NCBI GenBank assembly: GCA_964600025.1
Contig: CAZRHJ010000001.1
Location: 1 to 64,000 of the forward strand
From: JADFUS01 sp964600025
GTDB taxonomy: Bacteria; Bacteroidota; Bacteroidia; Bacteroidales; Rikenellaceae
Direction of reading: 5' to 3'
Length of the DNA stretch: 64,000 bases
Shown here: positions 35,926 through 45,446 of the stretch, in pieces
Position numbering within the stretch: position 1 is the stretch's first letter
How the letters are laid out: every line of letters starts with the position of its first letter
Translations under genes and position numbers: made by a program
The notes under the pieces: generated by a model
The model's database searches: none
Seen by the model: the letters and a program-made list of their open reading frames with translations, nothing else
Told to the model about the DNA's origin: nothing

Positions 35926-38034
35926 TTATTCTTCGTTAATTTTCTTAGATGATTTCTCGATTATAGTAGCAGATACGTTAGCTGGAACTTCGTTGTAGTG
36001 AGAGAACTCCATAGATGAAGTAGCTCTACCAGAAGAAATAGTACGTAATACAGTTACATAACCAAACATTTCAGACAATGGAACTTCTGCCTTAACAACA
36101 CGAGCGTTGTTTTTAGACTCCATACCGTTGATTTGTCCACGACGTTTATTCAAGTCGCCGATGATATCACCCATACTTTCTTCAGGAGTAACAACTTCAA
36201 CTTTCATAACTGGCTCCATAATCACTGGGCGTGCCTTAGCAGCAGCGTGACGGAAACCTTGACGTGCAGCAATCTCGAAAGACAACTGGTCTGAATCCAC
36301 TGGGTGGAAAGAACCATCTTTCAAAACAACTTTCATACTATCAACAGTAAATCCAGCAAGAGGACCGTTAGCCATTGCAGAAGCAAAACCTTTCTGAACA
36401 GCAGGGATAAACTCTTTAGGGATATTACCACCTTTTACAACGTCTGAGAAATCAAGACCTTCTTTAGTTTTGTCTTCGCAAGGTCCGATGCTGAAAATAA
36501 TATCAGCAAACTTACCACGACCACCAGACTGTTTCTTGAACACCTCACGATGCTCGAATGTAGCAGTCAAAGCCTCTTTGTAGTTTACCTGAGGAGCACC
36601 TTGGTTAATTTCTACACCAAACTCTCTTCTCAAACGGTCAACAATAATCTCTAAGTGAAGCTCACCCATACCACTAATTACAGTTTGTCCAGACTCTTCG
36701 TCAGTTTTAACAGTAAATGTAGGGTCTTCTTCAGCCAATTTACCAAGACCAATACCTAATTTATCAAGGTCTTTCTGAGTTTTAGGCTCAACAGCAAGAC
36801 CGATAACTGGATCTGGGAAAGAGATAGATTCCAAAGTTACTGCTGCACCCTCTTCACAAAGAGTATCACCAGTACGAATTTCTTTAAAACCTACAACTGC
36901 ACCGATATCACCAGCCTCGATAAATTCGATAGGGTTTTGTTTGTTAGCGTGCATTTGGTAGATACGAGAGATACGCTCTTTTTTACCTGAACGGCTATTG
37001 AAAACGTATGAACCAGCATCAAGTTTACCAGAGTAAGCTCTGATGAAAGCCAAACGACCTACGAATGGGTCAGTAGCAATCTTAAACGCCAAAGCACAGA
37101 ATTTATCATTTGCGTCAGCTTTTCTTGTAACCTCCTCACCATCAAGCGTTGTAGCTATTGTATCAGGCAAATCGTGTGGAGATGGAAGGTAAGCAATAAC
37201 GCTATCCAACAACAACTGTACACCTTTGTTTTTGAAAGAAGAACCACAAAGCATAGGGATAATTGCCATATCAATAGTTGCTTTACGCAATGCAGCAATA
37301 ACCTCTTCTGGTGTGATAGAATCTGGATCATCAAAGAATTTCTCCATCAAGTTATCGTCATAAGCTGCGATTTCCTCGATAAGTTTTCCTCTCCACTCTT
37401 CAGCCTCAGCTTTCATTGCAGCAGGAATTTCTTCGATATGATAGTTATCACGAGTAGTCTTGTCATCAAAATAGATGTAAGCACGGTTGTGAACAAGGTC
37501 AACAAGACCTTCAAATTTGTCCTCAGAACCAATTGGTAAAGCGATTGGCATAGCGTTAGCACCAAGACGCTCTTTGATTTGAGCACAAACTCCTAAGAAG
37601 TCTGCACCTGTACGGTCCATTTTATTAACGTAACCGATACGAGGAACATTATATTTATCAGCCTGACGCCATACAGTTTCAGACTGAGGTTCAACACCAC
37701 CAACAGCACAGAATGTTGCAACTGCACCGTCAAGAACACGCAAAGAACGCTCTACCTCAACAGTAAAGTCAACGTGTCCCGGAGTGTCGATAATATTGAT
37801 TTGATATGTGTTTTCAAGGTATTTCCAGAAAGCTGTAGTAGCAGCAGATGTGATAGTAATACCACGCTCTTGCTCCTGAGCCATCCAGTCCATTGTTGCT
37901 GAGCCTTCGTGAGTCTCACCAATTTTGTGTGTTTTACCTGTGTAAAAAAGAATACGCTCTGATGTAGTAGTTTTACCAGCATCAATGTGAGCCATAATGC
38001 CGATATTTCTAGTAAATTTTAAGTCTCTTGCCAT
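35926..38034 (-). CDS. fusA: Elongation factor G
   Basis: EF-G is the GTPase that drives translocation on the ribosome. The 702-residue protein has the G1 motif AHIDAGKT at 15-22, G2 with RGITITSA, G3 DTPGHVDF, G4 NKMD and the later EF-G domains including GMGELHLEI and the C-terminal FGYVTVLRTISSGRA. It lies between rpsG (23 bp) and rpsJ (8 bp). tufA does not follow in this cluster. Confidence 0.98.
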   Translation of the reverse strand: MARDLKFTRNIGIMAHIDAGKTTTSERILFYTGKTHKIGETHEGSATMDWMAQEQERGITITSAATTAFWKYLENTYQINIIDTPGHVDFTVEVERSLRVLDGAVATFCAVGGVEPQSETVWRQADKYNVPRIGYVNKMDRTGADFLGVCAQIKERLGANAMPIALPIGSEDKFEGLVDLVHNRAYIYFDDKTTRDNYHIEEIPAAMKAEAEEWRGKLIEEIAAYDDNLMEKFFDDPDSITPEEVIAALRKATIDMAIIPMLCGSSFKNKGVQLLLDSVIAYLPSPHDLPDTIATTLDGEEVTRKADANDKFCALAFKIATDPFVGRLAFIRAYSGKLDAGSYVFNSRSGKKERISRIYQMHANKQNPIEFIEAGDIGAVVGFKEIRTGDTLCEEGAAVTLESISFPDPVIGLAVEPKTQKDLDKLGIGLGKLAEEDPTFTVKTDEESGQTVISGMGELHLEIIVDRLRREFGVEINQGAPQVNYKEALTATFEHREVFKKQSGGRGKFADIIFSIGPCEDKTKEGLDFSDVVKGGNIPKEFIPAVQKGFASAMANGPLAGFTVDSMKVVLKDGSFHPVDSDQLSFEIAARQGFRHAAAKARPVIMEPVMKVEVVTPEESMGDIIGDLNKRRGQINGMESKNNARVVKAEVPLSEMFGYVTVLRTISSGRATSSMEFSHYNEVPANVSATIIEKSSKKINEE

Positions 38035-38057
38035 AGTATGTATATATTTATGTGAGA

Positions 38058-38534
38058 TTAAAATCTAAAATGAGCAAATGCTTTGTTGGCTTCTGCCATT
38101 CTGTGCATTTCTTCTTTACGTTTAAACGCTGCACCCTCTTCGTTGTATGCAGCTAAAATTTCAGCAGCTAATTTTTCGGCCATTGAACGTCCAGCTCTCT
38201 TACGAGAATAAAGAACAAGATTCTTCATACTGATAGAAGCTTTTCTTTCTGGTCTAACTTCAACTGGAACTTGGAAGTTTGCACCACCAATACGACGAGA
38301 TTTAACCTCTACTTGTGGTGTAATGTTTTCCAATGCCTTTTTCCAAATCTCCAAAGGAGCCTTATCAGAGTCCTTCATCTTCTCGCCTACAATTTCGATT
38401 GCATCGTAAAAAATAGTGTAAGCAATACTCTTCTTACCGTCCAGCATAAGATTATTCACAAATTGAGTAACATAACAGTCACCGAATTTTGGATCTGGAA
38501 GTAGAATTCGCTTTTTAGGCTTCGCTTTTCTCAT
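38058..38534 (-). CDS. rpsG: 30S ribosomal protein S7
   Basis: S7 nucleates assembly of the 3' domain of 16S rRNA and lines the exit site. The 158 residues carry the expected KRILLPDPKFGDCYVTQFVN start, ALENITPQVEVKSRRIGGA and VPVEVRPERK in the middle, and an R/K-rich tail with EEMHRMAEANKAFAHFRF. It stands 38 bp after rpsL and 23 bp before fusA. Confidence 0.98.
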   Translation of the reverse strand: MRKAKPKKRILLPDPKFGDCYVTQFVNNLMLDGKKSIAYTIFYDAIEIVGEKMKDSDKAPLEIWKKALENITPQVEVKSRRIGGANFQVPVEVRPERKASISMKNLVLYSRKRAGRSMAEKLAAEILAAYNEEGAAFKRKEEMHRMAEANKAFAHFRF

Positions 38535-38572
38535 TTCTTTTTTTCCTTTTTAAAATTTCTTTTAATTAAAAA

Positions 38573-38974
38573 TTATTTCTTTTTAGCTGGAGCTGTTTTT
38601 CCAGCTTTTGGTCGTTTAGTTCCGTATTTAGAACGTCTTTGTGTACGACCATCAACACCTGCTGCATCTAATGCACCACGTACTAAGTGATAACGTACCC
38701 CTGGAAGGTCTTTAACACGACCACCTCTTACAAGCACGATTGAGTGCTCCTGCAAGTTGTGACCCTCTCCTGGGATATAAGCATTTACTTCTTTACCATT
38801 TGTTAAGCGGACACGAGCCACTTTACGCATAGCAGAGTTGGGTTTTTTTGGGGTAGTTGTGTAAACCCTTACACAAACGCCACGTCGCTGAGGACAAGCG
38901 TCCAACGCACGAGACTTACTTGTTGTCTCGATAGTTACCCTTCCTTTTCTTACTAATTGTTGAATAGTAGGCAT
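38573..38974 (-). CDS. rpsL: 30S ribosomal protein S12
   Basis: S12 sits at the decoding centre. The 133 residues are complete, beginning MPTIQQLVRKGR. TTPKKPNSAMRKVARV and GRVKDLPGVRYH keep the lysines whose substitution gives streptomycin resistance in other bacteria, so the sensitive form is expected. It is first in the str operon, with a promoter about 70 bp upstream. Confidence 0.98.
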   Translation of the reverse strand: MPTIQQLVRKGRVTIETTSKSRALDACPQRRGVCVRVYTTTPKKPNSAMRKVARVRLTNGKEVNAYIPGEGHNLQEHSIVLVRGGRVKDLPGVRYHLVRGALDAAGVDGRTQRRSKYGTKRPKAGKTAPAKKK

Positions 38975-39045
38975 TTTAAAAATACTGCTTTAAAAATTAA
39001 TTACTGTTTAATGTGTATAAAACACACCATATCAAATTCAGGCTA

Positions 39046-39076
39046 CAAAATTACAAACAATTTCCGAACCTGCAAA
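39046..39076 (-). promoter_or_regulatory. Bacteroidota-type promoter of the str operon
   Basis: On the minus strand TTTG (39073-39076) and TAATTTTG (39046-39053) with a 19-nt spacer fit the phylum consensus exactly. Transcription would start near 39039, giving a leader of about 65 nt before rpsL. Confidence 0.83.
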
Positions 39077-39180
39077 CTTTTTTTGTCTTTTTATCACTTT
39101 TTTTATTAAAACTCAATGATTTAGGCATTTTTTAGTGTTTTTTATTCACCAAAAATCTTAGTTTTTTGATGATACTTATA

Positions 39181-39250
39181 AAAAAAATCACTCATATACT
39201 GAGTAATTTTACAAATAGAAAATCCGTGATAATTTTTAATATCACGGATT
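39181..39250 (-). terminator. Two hairpins between the M64 peptidase and rpsL
   Basis: A perfect 11-bp stem AATCCGTGATA (39221-39231) pairs with 39240-39250, and a smaller stem ACTCA/TGAGT (39190-39204) is followed on the minus strand by GATTTTTTT. Either could stop read-through from the helicase/M64 operon toward rpsL. Upstream at 39279-39294 and 39332-39347 the 16-mer TATAAATATCCACTAT occurs twice. The rest of the 404-bp gap 38975-39378 is the str promoter and AT-rich DNA with no gene seen. Confidence 0.55.
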
Positions 39251-39354
39251 ATTATTGTTCAAAAAAGACCTATTCTCGTATAAATATCCACTATCGAGTA
39301 TATGCAACGTGTCGAAGTTCCTTGAAAATGCTATAAATATCCACTATATTAAAA

Positions 39355-39376
39355 TAGGGAAAAGGGTCGAAGACCC
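39355..39376 (-). terminator. Short terminator immediately after the M64 gene
   Basis: GGGTC and GACCC (39364-39368 and 39372-39376) form a 5-bp GC-rich stem with a 3-nt loop, 2 bp past the M64 stop. On the minus strand TTTTCCCTATTTT follows. It is short but correctly placed. Confidence 0.6.
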
Positions 39377-39378
39377 CA

Positions 39379-40653
39379 CTATTTAGTGTAGGTGTTTATC
39401 ATTTCAAGTATTGCACTTTGACAAACTGGGCAGAACTTATCTGTTTTGAAACTACGCATCAGACAATCTTGCATTGGGCGATACAAACCTTTTGTATAAT
39501 AACCAGCACCCTCGTAGATACCTACCTTATCAATATTTTCTTCGGTTTTGGGAGTTGCAGATTTTGTACCTTTTGATAGGAACTTAGTCCAGTGATACTT
39601 TTTATCAAAATCCACCAAAGAAGTAACATTTGCTTCCCAAGGTTCAAATTTTCCTTTGTATAAAGTCATTCCTTCACCGCCATAATCATATTCATCACCA
39701 AGCCCCAAGAACAAGTGACCAAACTCGTGAACATATATCTTGTCAGTACTTGCAGTATTGTGAGCAGCCGATATACCATAGTAATTATACACACCGCCAC
39801 CACCATATTTTTGGGTGTTTGTAAGAATATATATCAAATCATAAGGAGCATTTGCAGCCACATCTCTAACTTTTTGCAAATCATCAGTCATTTGGTAACG
39901 CTCCGAACCAAAGGTATAGAATTTTGCTCCCAACACAGTATTTTTGTAAATTCCCTCGCCCGGAATAGAAACACCTTGCTGTTTTGAAGGAGCCCAAACA
40001 GCTCTAATATTAAATTTATCTGCATTTTCTTTGTAAGGCGAGAATTTAAGTATTGATTCCTTAAATACTTGACAATCCTGTTCAAACAAAGCTCTTTCAG
40101 ACTCAATATAGCCCTCTGAAACAAGTACAATATCTACTTTTTGCGAAGATGCTCCACTATAATGCACCTCAAACACATCTCTGTCATACAAAGGCTTCTC
40201 TACATTGTAAGTATTAGGGTCTATAATATCTTCCGATACTTTTACAAACTCATTTTTATCATTTCTCGAATAAAACTCAATTCTAACTTTATCCTTTGGA
40301 AAAGGCATAACCACCCCTTCTGGGTGAGCTATTTGAGTTTTTTGAGCCTCTGGCGTATGTTGCCACTCTTGTAACAACGAACAAAATCCACGAGAATAAA
40401 TTTCCTCTCCACTTTTCAAATCAAATACTTTGAAAAGATGATTACCATACTGTAACTTGTCAATCAACTGAGTTTTTGAACCGCCCCAGTAAGGTTCTTC
40501 TATTAGTTTGTCAAAGAAAATATATTCCTGCTGACTATTACCAGCGTGATAGTAGTCATAGCGAAGTGTTTTGTTGTAAAAGTACTTATCAAATTGAGCA
40601 AACGAAACCGAGCAAGTAGCTACAAGCAGTAGTGTCAATAGTAATTTTTTCAT
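39379..40653 (-). CDS. Secreted IgA-type metallopeptidase M64
   Basis: 424 residues with a signal peptide ending near SFAQ (residue 20). The N-terminal ~130 residues form the beta-rich M64_N-type domain (FYNKTLRYDYYHAG, then EYIFFDKLIEEPYWGG). The peptidase domain has VDIVLVSEGYIESE and the zinc motif HEFGHLFLGLGDEYDY with His309, Glu310, His313 and a downstream Asp/Glu ligand. The C-terminal KFCPVCQSAILEMI segment has two cysteines. The founding member cleaves IgA, but the substrate of most Bacteroidota homologues is unknown. It lies 2 bp after the helicase gene. Confidence 0.88.
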   Translation of the reverse strand: MKKLLLTLLLVATCSVSFAQFDKYFYNKTLRYDYYHAGNSQQEYIFFDKLIEEPYWGGSKTQLIDKLQYGNHLFKVFDLKSGEEIYSRGFCSLLQEWQHTPEAQKTQIAHPEGVVMPFPKDKVRIEFYSRNDKNEFVKVSEDIIDPNTYNVEKPLYDRDVFEVHYSGASSQKVDIVLVSEGYIESERALFEQDCQVFKESILKFSPYKENADKFNIRAVWAPSKQQGVSIPGEGIYKNTVLGAKFYTFGSERYQMTDDLQKVRDVAANAPYDLIYILTNTQKYGGGGVYNYYGISAAHNTASTDKIYVHEFGHLFLGLGDEYDYGGEGMTLYKGKFEPWEANVTSLVDFDKKYHWTKFLSKGTKSATPKTEENIDKVGIYEGAGYYTKGLYRPMQDCLMRSFKTDKFCPVCQSAILEMINTYTK

Positions 40654-40655
40654 TT

Positions 40656-42989
40656 TTATATTTTTTTAAGTTTTGCAAATTTTTGTAATAAATTTTTTTC
40701 GCCATTTTGGTCAAAAGCCACACATACTCGAATGTCTGTTGGTGTTTTCTCCAAACTTTTGATTGTGCCATCTCCAAATTTATCGTGACGTACCCTATCT
40801 CCCTCCGAAAGATTTCCCTGAGTCTGAACCCTTTCGCCAGTTGTTACACTAACTTTTTTGAGTTTGTCAAAACGTGGAGAAGATTGTGTTTGTGTAGGAC
40901 TTGACACACTACGACTATATCTTTCTTTTATAAATTGTGTTTTATTTTCAGCGTAATTCCTTTTGAATATTTTGGGTTCGTCCTCATCATCTGCTCCACA
41001 ATAAGCATTTTCGGCACTAACCAAATCTGGACAATCATAGTAACAATTATCTATTTCTTTTACGAAACGACTTGGAATAGTGTTTTTAGTTTCGCCCCAC
41101 TGGAAACGGCTCAACGAGTACGAAACAAATAATTTGTTTACAGCACGTGTAACCGCAACATAAAACAACCTTCGTTCCTCTTCTATTTCTGTAATACTCT
41201 CAACAGAACGCTGACTTGGGAAAATACCTTCCTCAACTCCAATCATAAATACAGTGTCAAACTCCAAACCTTTCGCTGCGTGAATAGTCATTAGATTTAT
41301 TCTATTTTCGGAATCGCCTCCATCTGATGCTTCGTCCGTCGTAAGCAAAATAACATCTTGTATCCACTCTTCAATCATCAATTCGCTCTCGTTTTCTTTT
41401 TGATGTTCAACACATTGCTGTTTAACAGAGTTCACAAGTTCTTCGACATTCTCATAGGCAGACATTTTTTCAGGGTCGTGCGAATCACTATAATGAGCAA
41501 CTATACCAGAGTCTTTGACAAGCGAGTACACAAAATCATAAGCATTCAAAGTCTTTGCTTTTTCCGAAAAACCATCTATCAAATCCACAAAGGATTTAAT
41601 GCTACGCATTGCCCCTGCTTTCAAACCAATACTCTCTAAATTAAACAAAGAGATTGTATTGTAGATAGTCTGTTTGTTATCTACTGCAAATTGTTTGATT
41701 TTTTCGAGAGAAGTCGAGCCAATTCCTCGTGTTGGGAAATTGACAATCCTCATCAAAGCCTCGTCGTCCGAACGATTGACAACTAATTTGATATATGCCA
41801 ATACATTCATAACCTCCGCACTCTCATAGAAAGACTGCCCTTTGTAGATAAGATAAGGCATTTGAGCCTTACGCAACTGATCTTCGATAGCCCTTGCCTG
41901 AGAATTATTGCGATAAAGTACGGCAATATCTTTGTAGTTCTTGCCATTTGCAACAAGCTGAGCAATTTCAGAACGCACTATCATAGATTCCTCTTTCTCG
42001 GTGTAAGCCCTTCGCAAAGCAATGCACTCGCCCACATCTCTGTTCGAGAAAACAGTTTTTTTGAGTTGATTTTGATTCTTAGAAATTACACTATTTGCTG
42101 CATTTACGATTGTTTGTGTAGAACGATAATTTTCTTCCAATTTAGTAATTTTAGCATTGGGATAATCCTTTTGAAACCTCAAAATATTCTCAATTTTTGC
42201 ACCTCTAAACGAATAAATACTTTGAGCATCATCTCCTACTACACATATATTTGAATGTTTTTCACAAAGTTTCTTAACAATCAAATATTGAGAATAGTTT
42301 GTATCTTGATACTCGTCTACCAAAACATATTTGAATTTATCTTGATACTTAGATAGTATTTCTGGAAAATTTCTAAAAAGAATATTTGTGTAAAGCAGCA
42401 AATCATCAAAATCCATTGCATTATTTTGTTTGCAACGAACCATATAATTGCGATACACATTATGAAACTCACCCATACCAGATTTAATGTCATCTCCCAC
42501 AAGCGAAGAATTATTTGAATAAATCTGCGGTGTAGTTAAGTTGTTTTTTGCCAAAGATATTTTTGTAAGAACTTTTTTGGGGTCATATTTTTTGTCGTCC
42601 AAGCCCATTTCCCTAATAATAGTTTTCAGAAGACTACGAGCCTCGGAAGTCTGGTAAATAGAAAAAGAAGTTGTAAAACCCAAGGCCTCAGCCTCGGCAG
42701 AAAGAATTCTGCGAAAGATAGAGTGAAAAGTTCCCATATAAATCGACTTTGCACGCTGCTCCGAAACTACACTTTGGATACGTGAACGCATCTCTCCCGC
42801 TGCCTTTTTTGTAAATGTAAGCGAAAGAATATTGTAAGGGGCAACACCCTGCTCTATCATATATGCAATTCGGTAAGTAAGCACACGAGTCTTTCCAGAC
42901 CCTGCACCTGCAATTACCAAAGATGCACCTGAATAATCACTAACTGCTCTATATTGTATATCGCTAAGTATGCTTTTATAATCTAACAT
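40656..42989 (-). CDS. pcrA: UvrD/PcrA-type 3'-5' DNA helicase
   Basis: A 777-residue superfamily-1A helicase for nucleotide-excision and mismatch repair and for clearing proteins from DNA. Motifs in order: Q-motif region with SDIQYRAVS, Walker A AGAGSGKT at 27-34, VLVDEYQDTNYSQY, GDDAQSIYSFRGA, LEENYRST, NLMTIHAAKGLEF and EEERRLFYVAVTRA. The C-terminal GDRVRHDKFGDGTIKSL segment is the Tudor-like domain of PcrA/UvrD. The M64 gene follows after 2 bp, so the two are co-transcribed, an odd functional pairing. Confidence 0.95.
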   Translation of the reverse strand: MLDYKSILSDIQYRAVSDYSGASLVIAGAGSGKTRVLTYRIAYMIEQGVAPYNILSLTFTKKAAGEMRSRIQSVVSEQRAKSIYMGTFHSIFRRILSAEAEALGFTTSFSIYQTSEARSLLKTIIREMGLDDKKYDPKKVLTKISLAKNNLTTPQIYSNNSSLVGDDIKSGMGEFHNVYRNYMVRCKQNNAMDFDDLLLYTNILFRNFPEILSKYQDKFKYVLVDEYQDTNYSQYLIVKKLCEKHSNICVVGDDAQSIYSFRGAKIENILRFQKDYPNAKITKLEENYRSTQTIVNAANSVISKNQNQLKKTVFSNRDVGECIALRRAYTEKEESMIVRSEIAQLVANGKNYKDIAVLYRNNSQARAIEDQLRKAQMPYLIYKGQSFYESAEVMNVLAYIKLVVNRSDDEALMRIVNFPTRGIGSTSLEKIKQFAVDNKQTIYNTISLFNLESIGLKAGAMRSIKSFVDLIDGFSEKAKTLNAYDFVYSLVKDSGIVAHYSDSHDPEKMSAYENVEELVNSVKQQCVEHQKENESELMIEEWIQDVILLTTDEASDGGDSENRINLMTIHAAKGLEFDTVFMIGVEEGIFPSQRSVESITEIEEERRLFYVAVTRAVNKLFVSYSLSRFQWGETKNTIPSRFVKEIDNCYYDCPDLVSAENAYCGADDEDEPKIFKRNYAENKTQFIKERYSRSVSSPTQTQSSPRFDKLKKVSVTTGERVQTQGNLSEGDRVRHDKFGDGTIKSLEKTPTDIRVCVAFDQNGEKNLLQKFAKLKKI

Positions 42990-43008
42990 ATTATTTTAAT
43001 TTATTTCA

Positions 43009-43042
43009 CAAAGATAGTTATTTTTTGTCTTATAAGACCAAA
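43009..43042 (-). promoter_or_regulatory. Possible promoter of the pcrA-M64 operon
   Basis: On the minus strand TATCTTTG (43009-43016) is a perfect -7 box. TTTG at 43039-43042 is the best -33 candidate, but the 22-nt spacer is slightly long. It lies 20 bp upstream of the helicase start. Confidence 0.5.
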
Positions 43043-43279
43043 ATTTGGTTTGAAAAGCCTATTTGTTATTTTTTCCAAAATCAGTATAAATACCTACTAA
43101 TATATTGATAGATAAACTGTTAGAAAAGACTACAAAACCGTAAGTATTTGGCTAAGATAGGGTTATACACAAAACTTGCATAAAATATTTTTTTTAAGAA
43201 ACATAAATCACTATATTTGCAACAATTATTAACGTGGAAAGTGTTTTCTTTACTTTTACAGAGATAAAATAAATCCAAT

Positions 43280-44920
43280 ATGGAAAAAATTAAAAATATT
43301 AGAGAGATTTTTGATATTGTTATCCCAAAAAATCCCAAACATATTGCCTATATGTTTAGAAATAGCGATGGATACAGTGAGGTAACAAATGAAAAGTTTT
43401 TGTCAGACGTAAAATCTCTGGCAGCTGTAATTGCAACAGCAAACAGTAAATGTTGTGCAGTTATTGGCGAGAACAGTTATAAATGGCAAGTATGTTATTA
43501 TGCAGCTATTTATGCAGATTCTATTGTTGTTCCAATCGACAATCAATTATCCGAACCAGAGGTTGCTACAATACTTAGTGCGGCTAAATGTGATATGATA
43601 CTCTATGGAGCTACTCACGATGACTTAGTTGAGCCATATATCGAACAAAACAATATTACAGCATACAAATTCTTGGCAGACAAATCAGACAAGGTAAAAG
43701 CCAATTCTATGGAAGAGGCTATCGAGAAGGGAGCTGAAATAAACGACAAAAATCACGAATTATTTGATAATATTGTTACAAACACCAATGATGTTATGTC
43801 ATACGTGTTCACTTCTGGCACAACTGGCACAAGCAAGGGAGTTATGCTATCTCACCAAAATATTATCTCAAATTGCTATTCAGCAATCGAACTCAAAGTA
43901 GTCGGAGATAGAACGTTTGCGTGTTTGCCAATGAACCACACAATGCAATCAAGTTTAGGCTGTACTCTTTCGCTTATGAAAGGTACTACTATTGCCATAA
44001 ACAATTCCATAAAGCATTTTGCCGAAAACCTTAAAATATTTCACCCAACAGACCTTCCTTGTGTTCCTTTGATTTTGGAGACTATGCACCAAAACATTTG
44101 GAAAGCAGTCCGAGAATCTGGCAAAGAAAAAACAGTAAGAAGAATTATGTCTTTAAGCCGTTTTTTGATGAAGATTGGCATAGATATGCGTAAAGTCTTT
44201 TTCAAAAAGATTCACGATACTTTTGGAGGAAAATTAACTACATTTTTCTGCGGCGGAGCAATGGTAGATGCAGATGTTGCAAAGGATATGTACGATTTTG
44301 GTTTCAAAATGTATATAGGCTACGGCATCACAGAATGTTCTCCACTTATTTCTGCAAACGTATTTAACCGTAAGTTTAAATCTTGTGGCACAAAAATCAC
44401 TTGCTGTGAAATGAAAATAATTGACCCTGCCGAAGACGGTTCGGGAGAGATTTGCGTACGTGGACACAATGTAATGTTAGGCTATTTGGACAATCCAGAG
44501 GCTACTGCCGACGTTATGGACTTAAATTGGTTCAAAACTGGGGACTTGGGCAAGTTTGATAAGGAAGGATTTTTGTATATAACTGGCAGAAAGAAAAACC
44601 TTATTGTACTTAGCAACGGCAAAAACATTTATCCAGAAGAAATTGAAGATAAAATAAACAAACACAACGAAGTAAAAGAAGTTGTAGTGTCTGCCAACTC
44701 AATGGAAGTAGGCAAAGAAACAACTATACAAGCAGAAATTTTCCCTAACTTTGACTATTTAGAATCGGAAGGCATAAAAAATTACGAAGAAACAATTAAC
44801 AAGATTATAGAGCAAGTAAACGAAACTCTACCATATTACAAACGAGTAGTTAAGGTAACATTTAGAATGGAAGAGTTTGAAAAAACCACTACTCGTAAAA
44901 TTAAAAGACATAGATTATGA
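43280..44920 (+). CDS. AMP-forming acyl-activating enzyme (long-chain acyl-CoA/acyl-ACP synthetase type)
   Basis: 546 residues of the ANL adenylating superfamily. Seen: P-loop TSGTTGTSKG at 178-187, the A5 motif YGITECSPLI, and the hinge region KTGDLGKFDKEGFLYITGR with the catalytic-domain lysine near the C terminus in TTRKIKRHRL. It activates a carboxylate, probably a fatty acid, as acyl-AMP. It overlaps the acyl carrier protein gene by ATGA (44917-44920). This implies that the ACP is its acceptor, so it is more likely an acyl-ACP synthetase than a CoA ligase. A TATATTTG box at 43212-43219 may be its -7 element. Confidence 0.88.
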   Translation: MEKIKNIREIFDIVIPKNPKHIAYMFRNSDGYSEVTNEKFLSDVKSLAAVIATANSKCCAVIGENSYKWQVCYYAAIYADSIVVPIDNQLSEPEVATILSAAKCDMILYGATHDDLVEPYIEQNNITAYKFLADKSDKVKANSMEEAIEKGAEINDKNHELFDNIVTNTNDVMSYVFTSGTTGTSKGVMLSHQNIISNCYSAIELKVVGDRTFACLPMNHTMQSSLGCTLSLMKGTTIAINNSIKHFAENLKIFHPTDLPCVPLILETMHQNIWKAVRESGKEKTVRRIMSLSRFLMKIGIDMRKVFFKKIHDTFGGKLTTFFCGGAMVDADVAKDMYDFGFKMYIGYGITECSPLISANVFNRKFKSCGTKITCCEMKIIDPAEDGSGEICVRGHNVMLGYLDNPEATADVMDLNWFKTGDLGKFDKEGFLYITGRKKNLIVLSNGKNIYPEEIEDKINKHNEVKEVVVSANSMEVGKETTIQAEIFPNFDYLESEGIKNYEETINKIIEQVNETLPYYKRVVKVTFRMEEFEKTTTRKIKRHRL

Positions 44921-45159
44921 CAAAACAAGAAATCTACGATAAAGTAGTAAGTGTGATTTGCGAAAGAACATCGTTCCAACTTAGCGACCTATCTTTTGAC
45001 ACACATTTCCAAAATGACTTAGAACTTAACTCGATGAGATTAGTAGAATCAATCGTTGAAGTAGAAGAAATATTCGACATTGAAATTCCCGACAGAAAGT
45101 TACCACAATTAATAACAATCGGTAAATTAGTCGATTTTCTTGATGAAGAACTAAACTAA
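44917..45159 (+). CDS. Acyl carrier protein
   Basis: An 80-residue acidic carrier protein. The phosphopantetheine attachment site is Ser39 in LELNSMRLVE, where the usual DSL is NSM. The flanking acidic helix II (VESIVEVEEIFDIEIPD) is normal. It is translationally coupled to the adenylating enzyme and is followed by a strong terminator, so it appears dedicated to that enzyme rather than being the general fatty-acid-synthesis ACP. Confidence 0.9.
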   Translation: MTKQEIYDKVVSVICERTSFQLSDLSFDTHFQNDLELNSMRLVESIVEVEEIFDIEIPDRKLPQLITIGKLVDFLDEELN

Positions 45160-45164
45160 ACAAT

Positions 45165-45194
45165 AAATGGGCAACTCTTAGGAGTTGCCCATTT
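45165..45194 (+). terminator. Rho-independent terminator after the acyl carrier protein
   Basis: Perfect 13-bp stem AAATGGGCAACTC (45165-45177) with 45182-45194 and a 4-nt loop, starting 5 bp past the stop codon. Confidence 0.9.
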
Positions 45195-45210
45195 ATTTGT
45201 CAATACCTAC

Positions 45211-45291
45211 TTGCTAATAGCTATAACATCGCATACTAACGTAAGTGAAGCATAGCATCAGTGAAATAGACAAGATAGGCGAGTTTGTACT
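45211..45291 (+). repeat. Dispersed palindromic repeat, degenerate copy (F1)
   Basis: A decayed copy: TTGCTAATAGCTATAACATCGC, split here as TTGCTAATAG and CTATAACATCGC, then ACTAACGTAAGTGAAGCATAG, GTGAAATAGACAAGATAGG, and GAGTTTGTAC. The right arm is well kept; the core is degenerate and the left arm is missing. Confidence 0.7.
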
Positions 45292-45446
45292 ATTATTATC
45301 GCTGTCAGATAAAAATCGTGTAAGCTACTAATAAACTCGGATCTCTTAGGATATTTTGCTGATGGTCATAACGTAGCGTACTGGAGTACGTGAGTTATGA
45401 GCATCAGTGAAATATACAAGAGAGGCGAGTTTATACCATTATACTA
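45292..45446 (+). repeat. Dispersed palindromic repeat, complete copy (F2)
   Basis: Left end TTATTATCGCTGTCAGAT, arm AACTCGGATCTCTTAGG, core CATAACGTAGCGTACTGG with GTACGTGAGTTATGAG, right arm ACAAGAGAGGCGAGTTT, end ACCATTATACTA. It fills the gap between the convergent ACP and V-ATPase genes, and its right end touches the stop codon of the ATPase K subunit at 45447. Confidence 0.85.
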
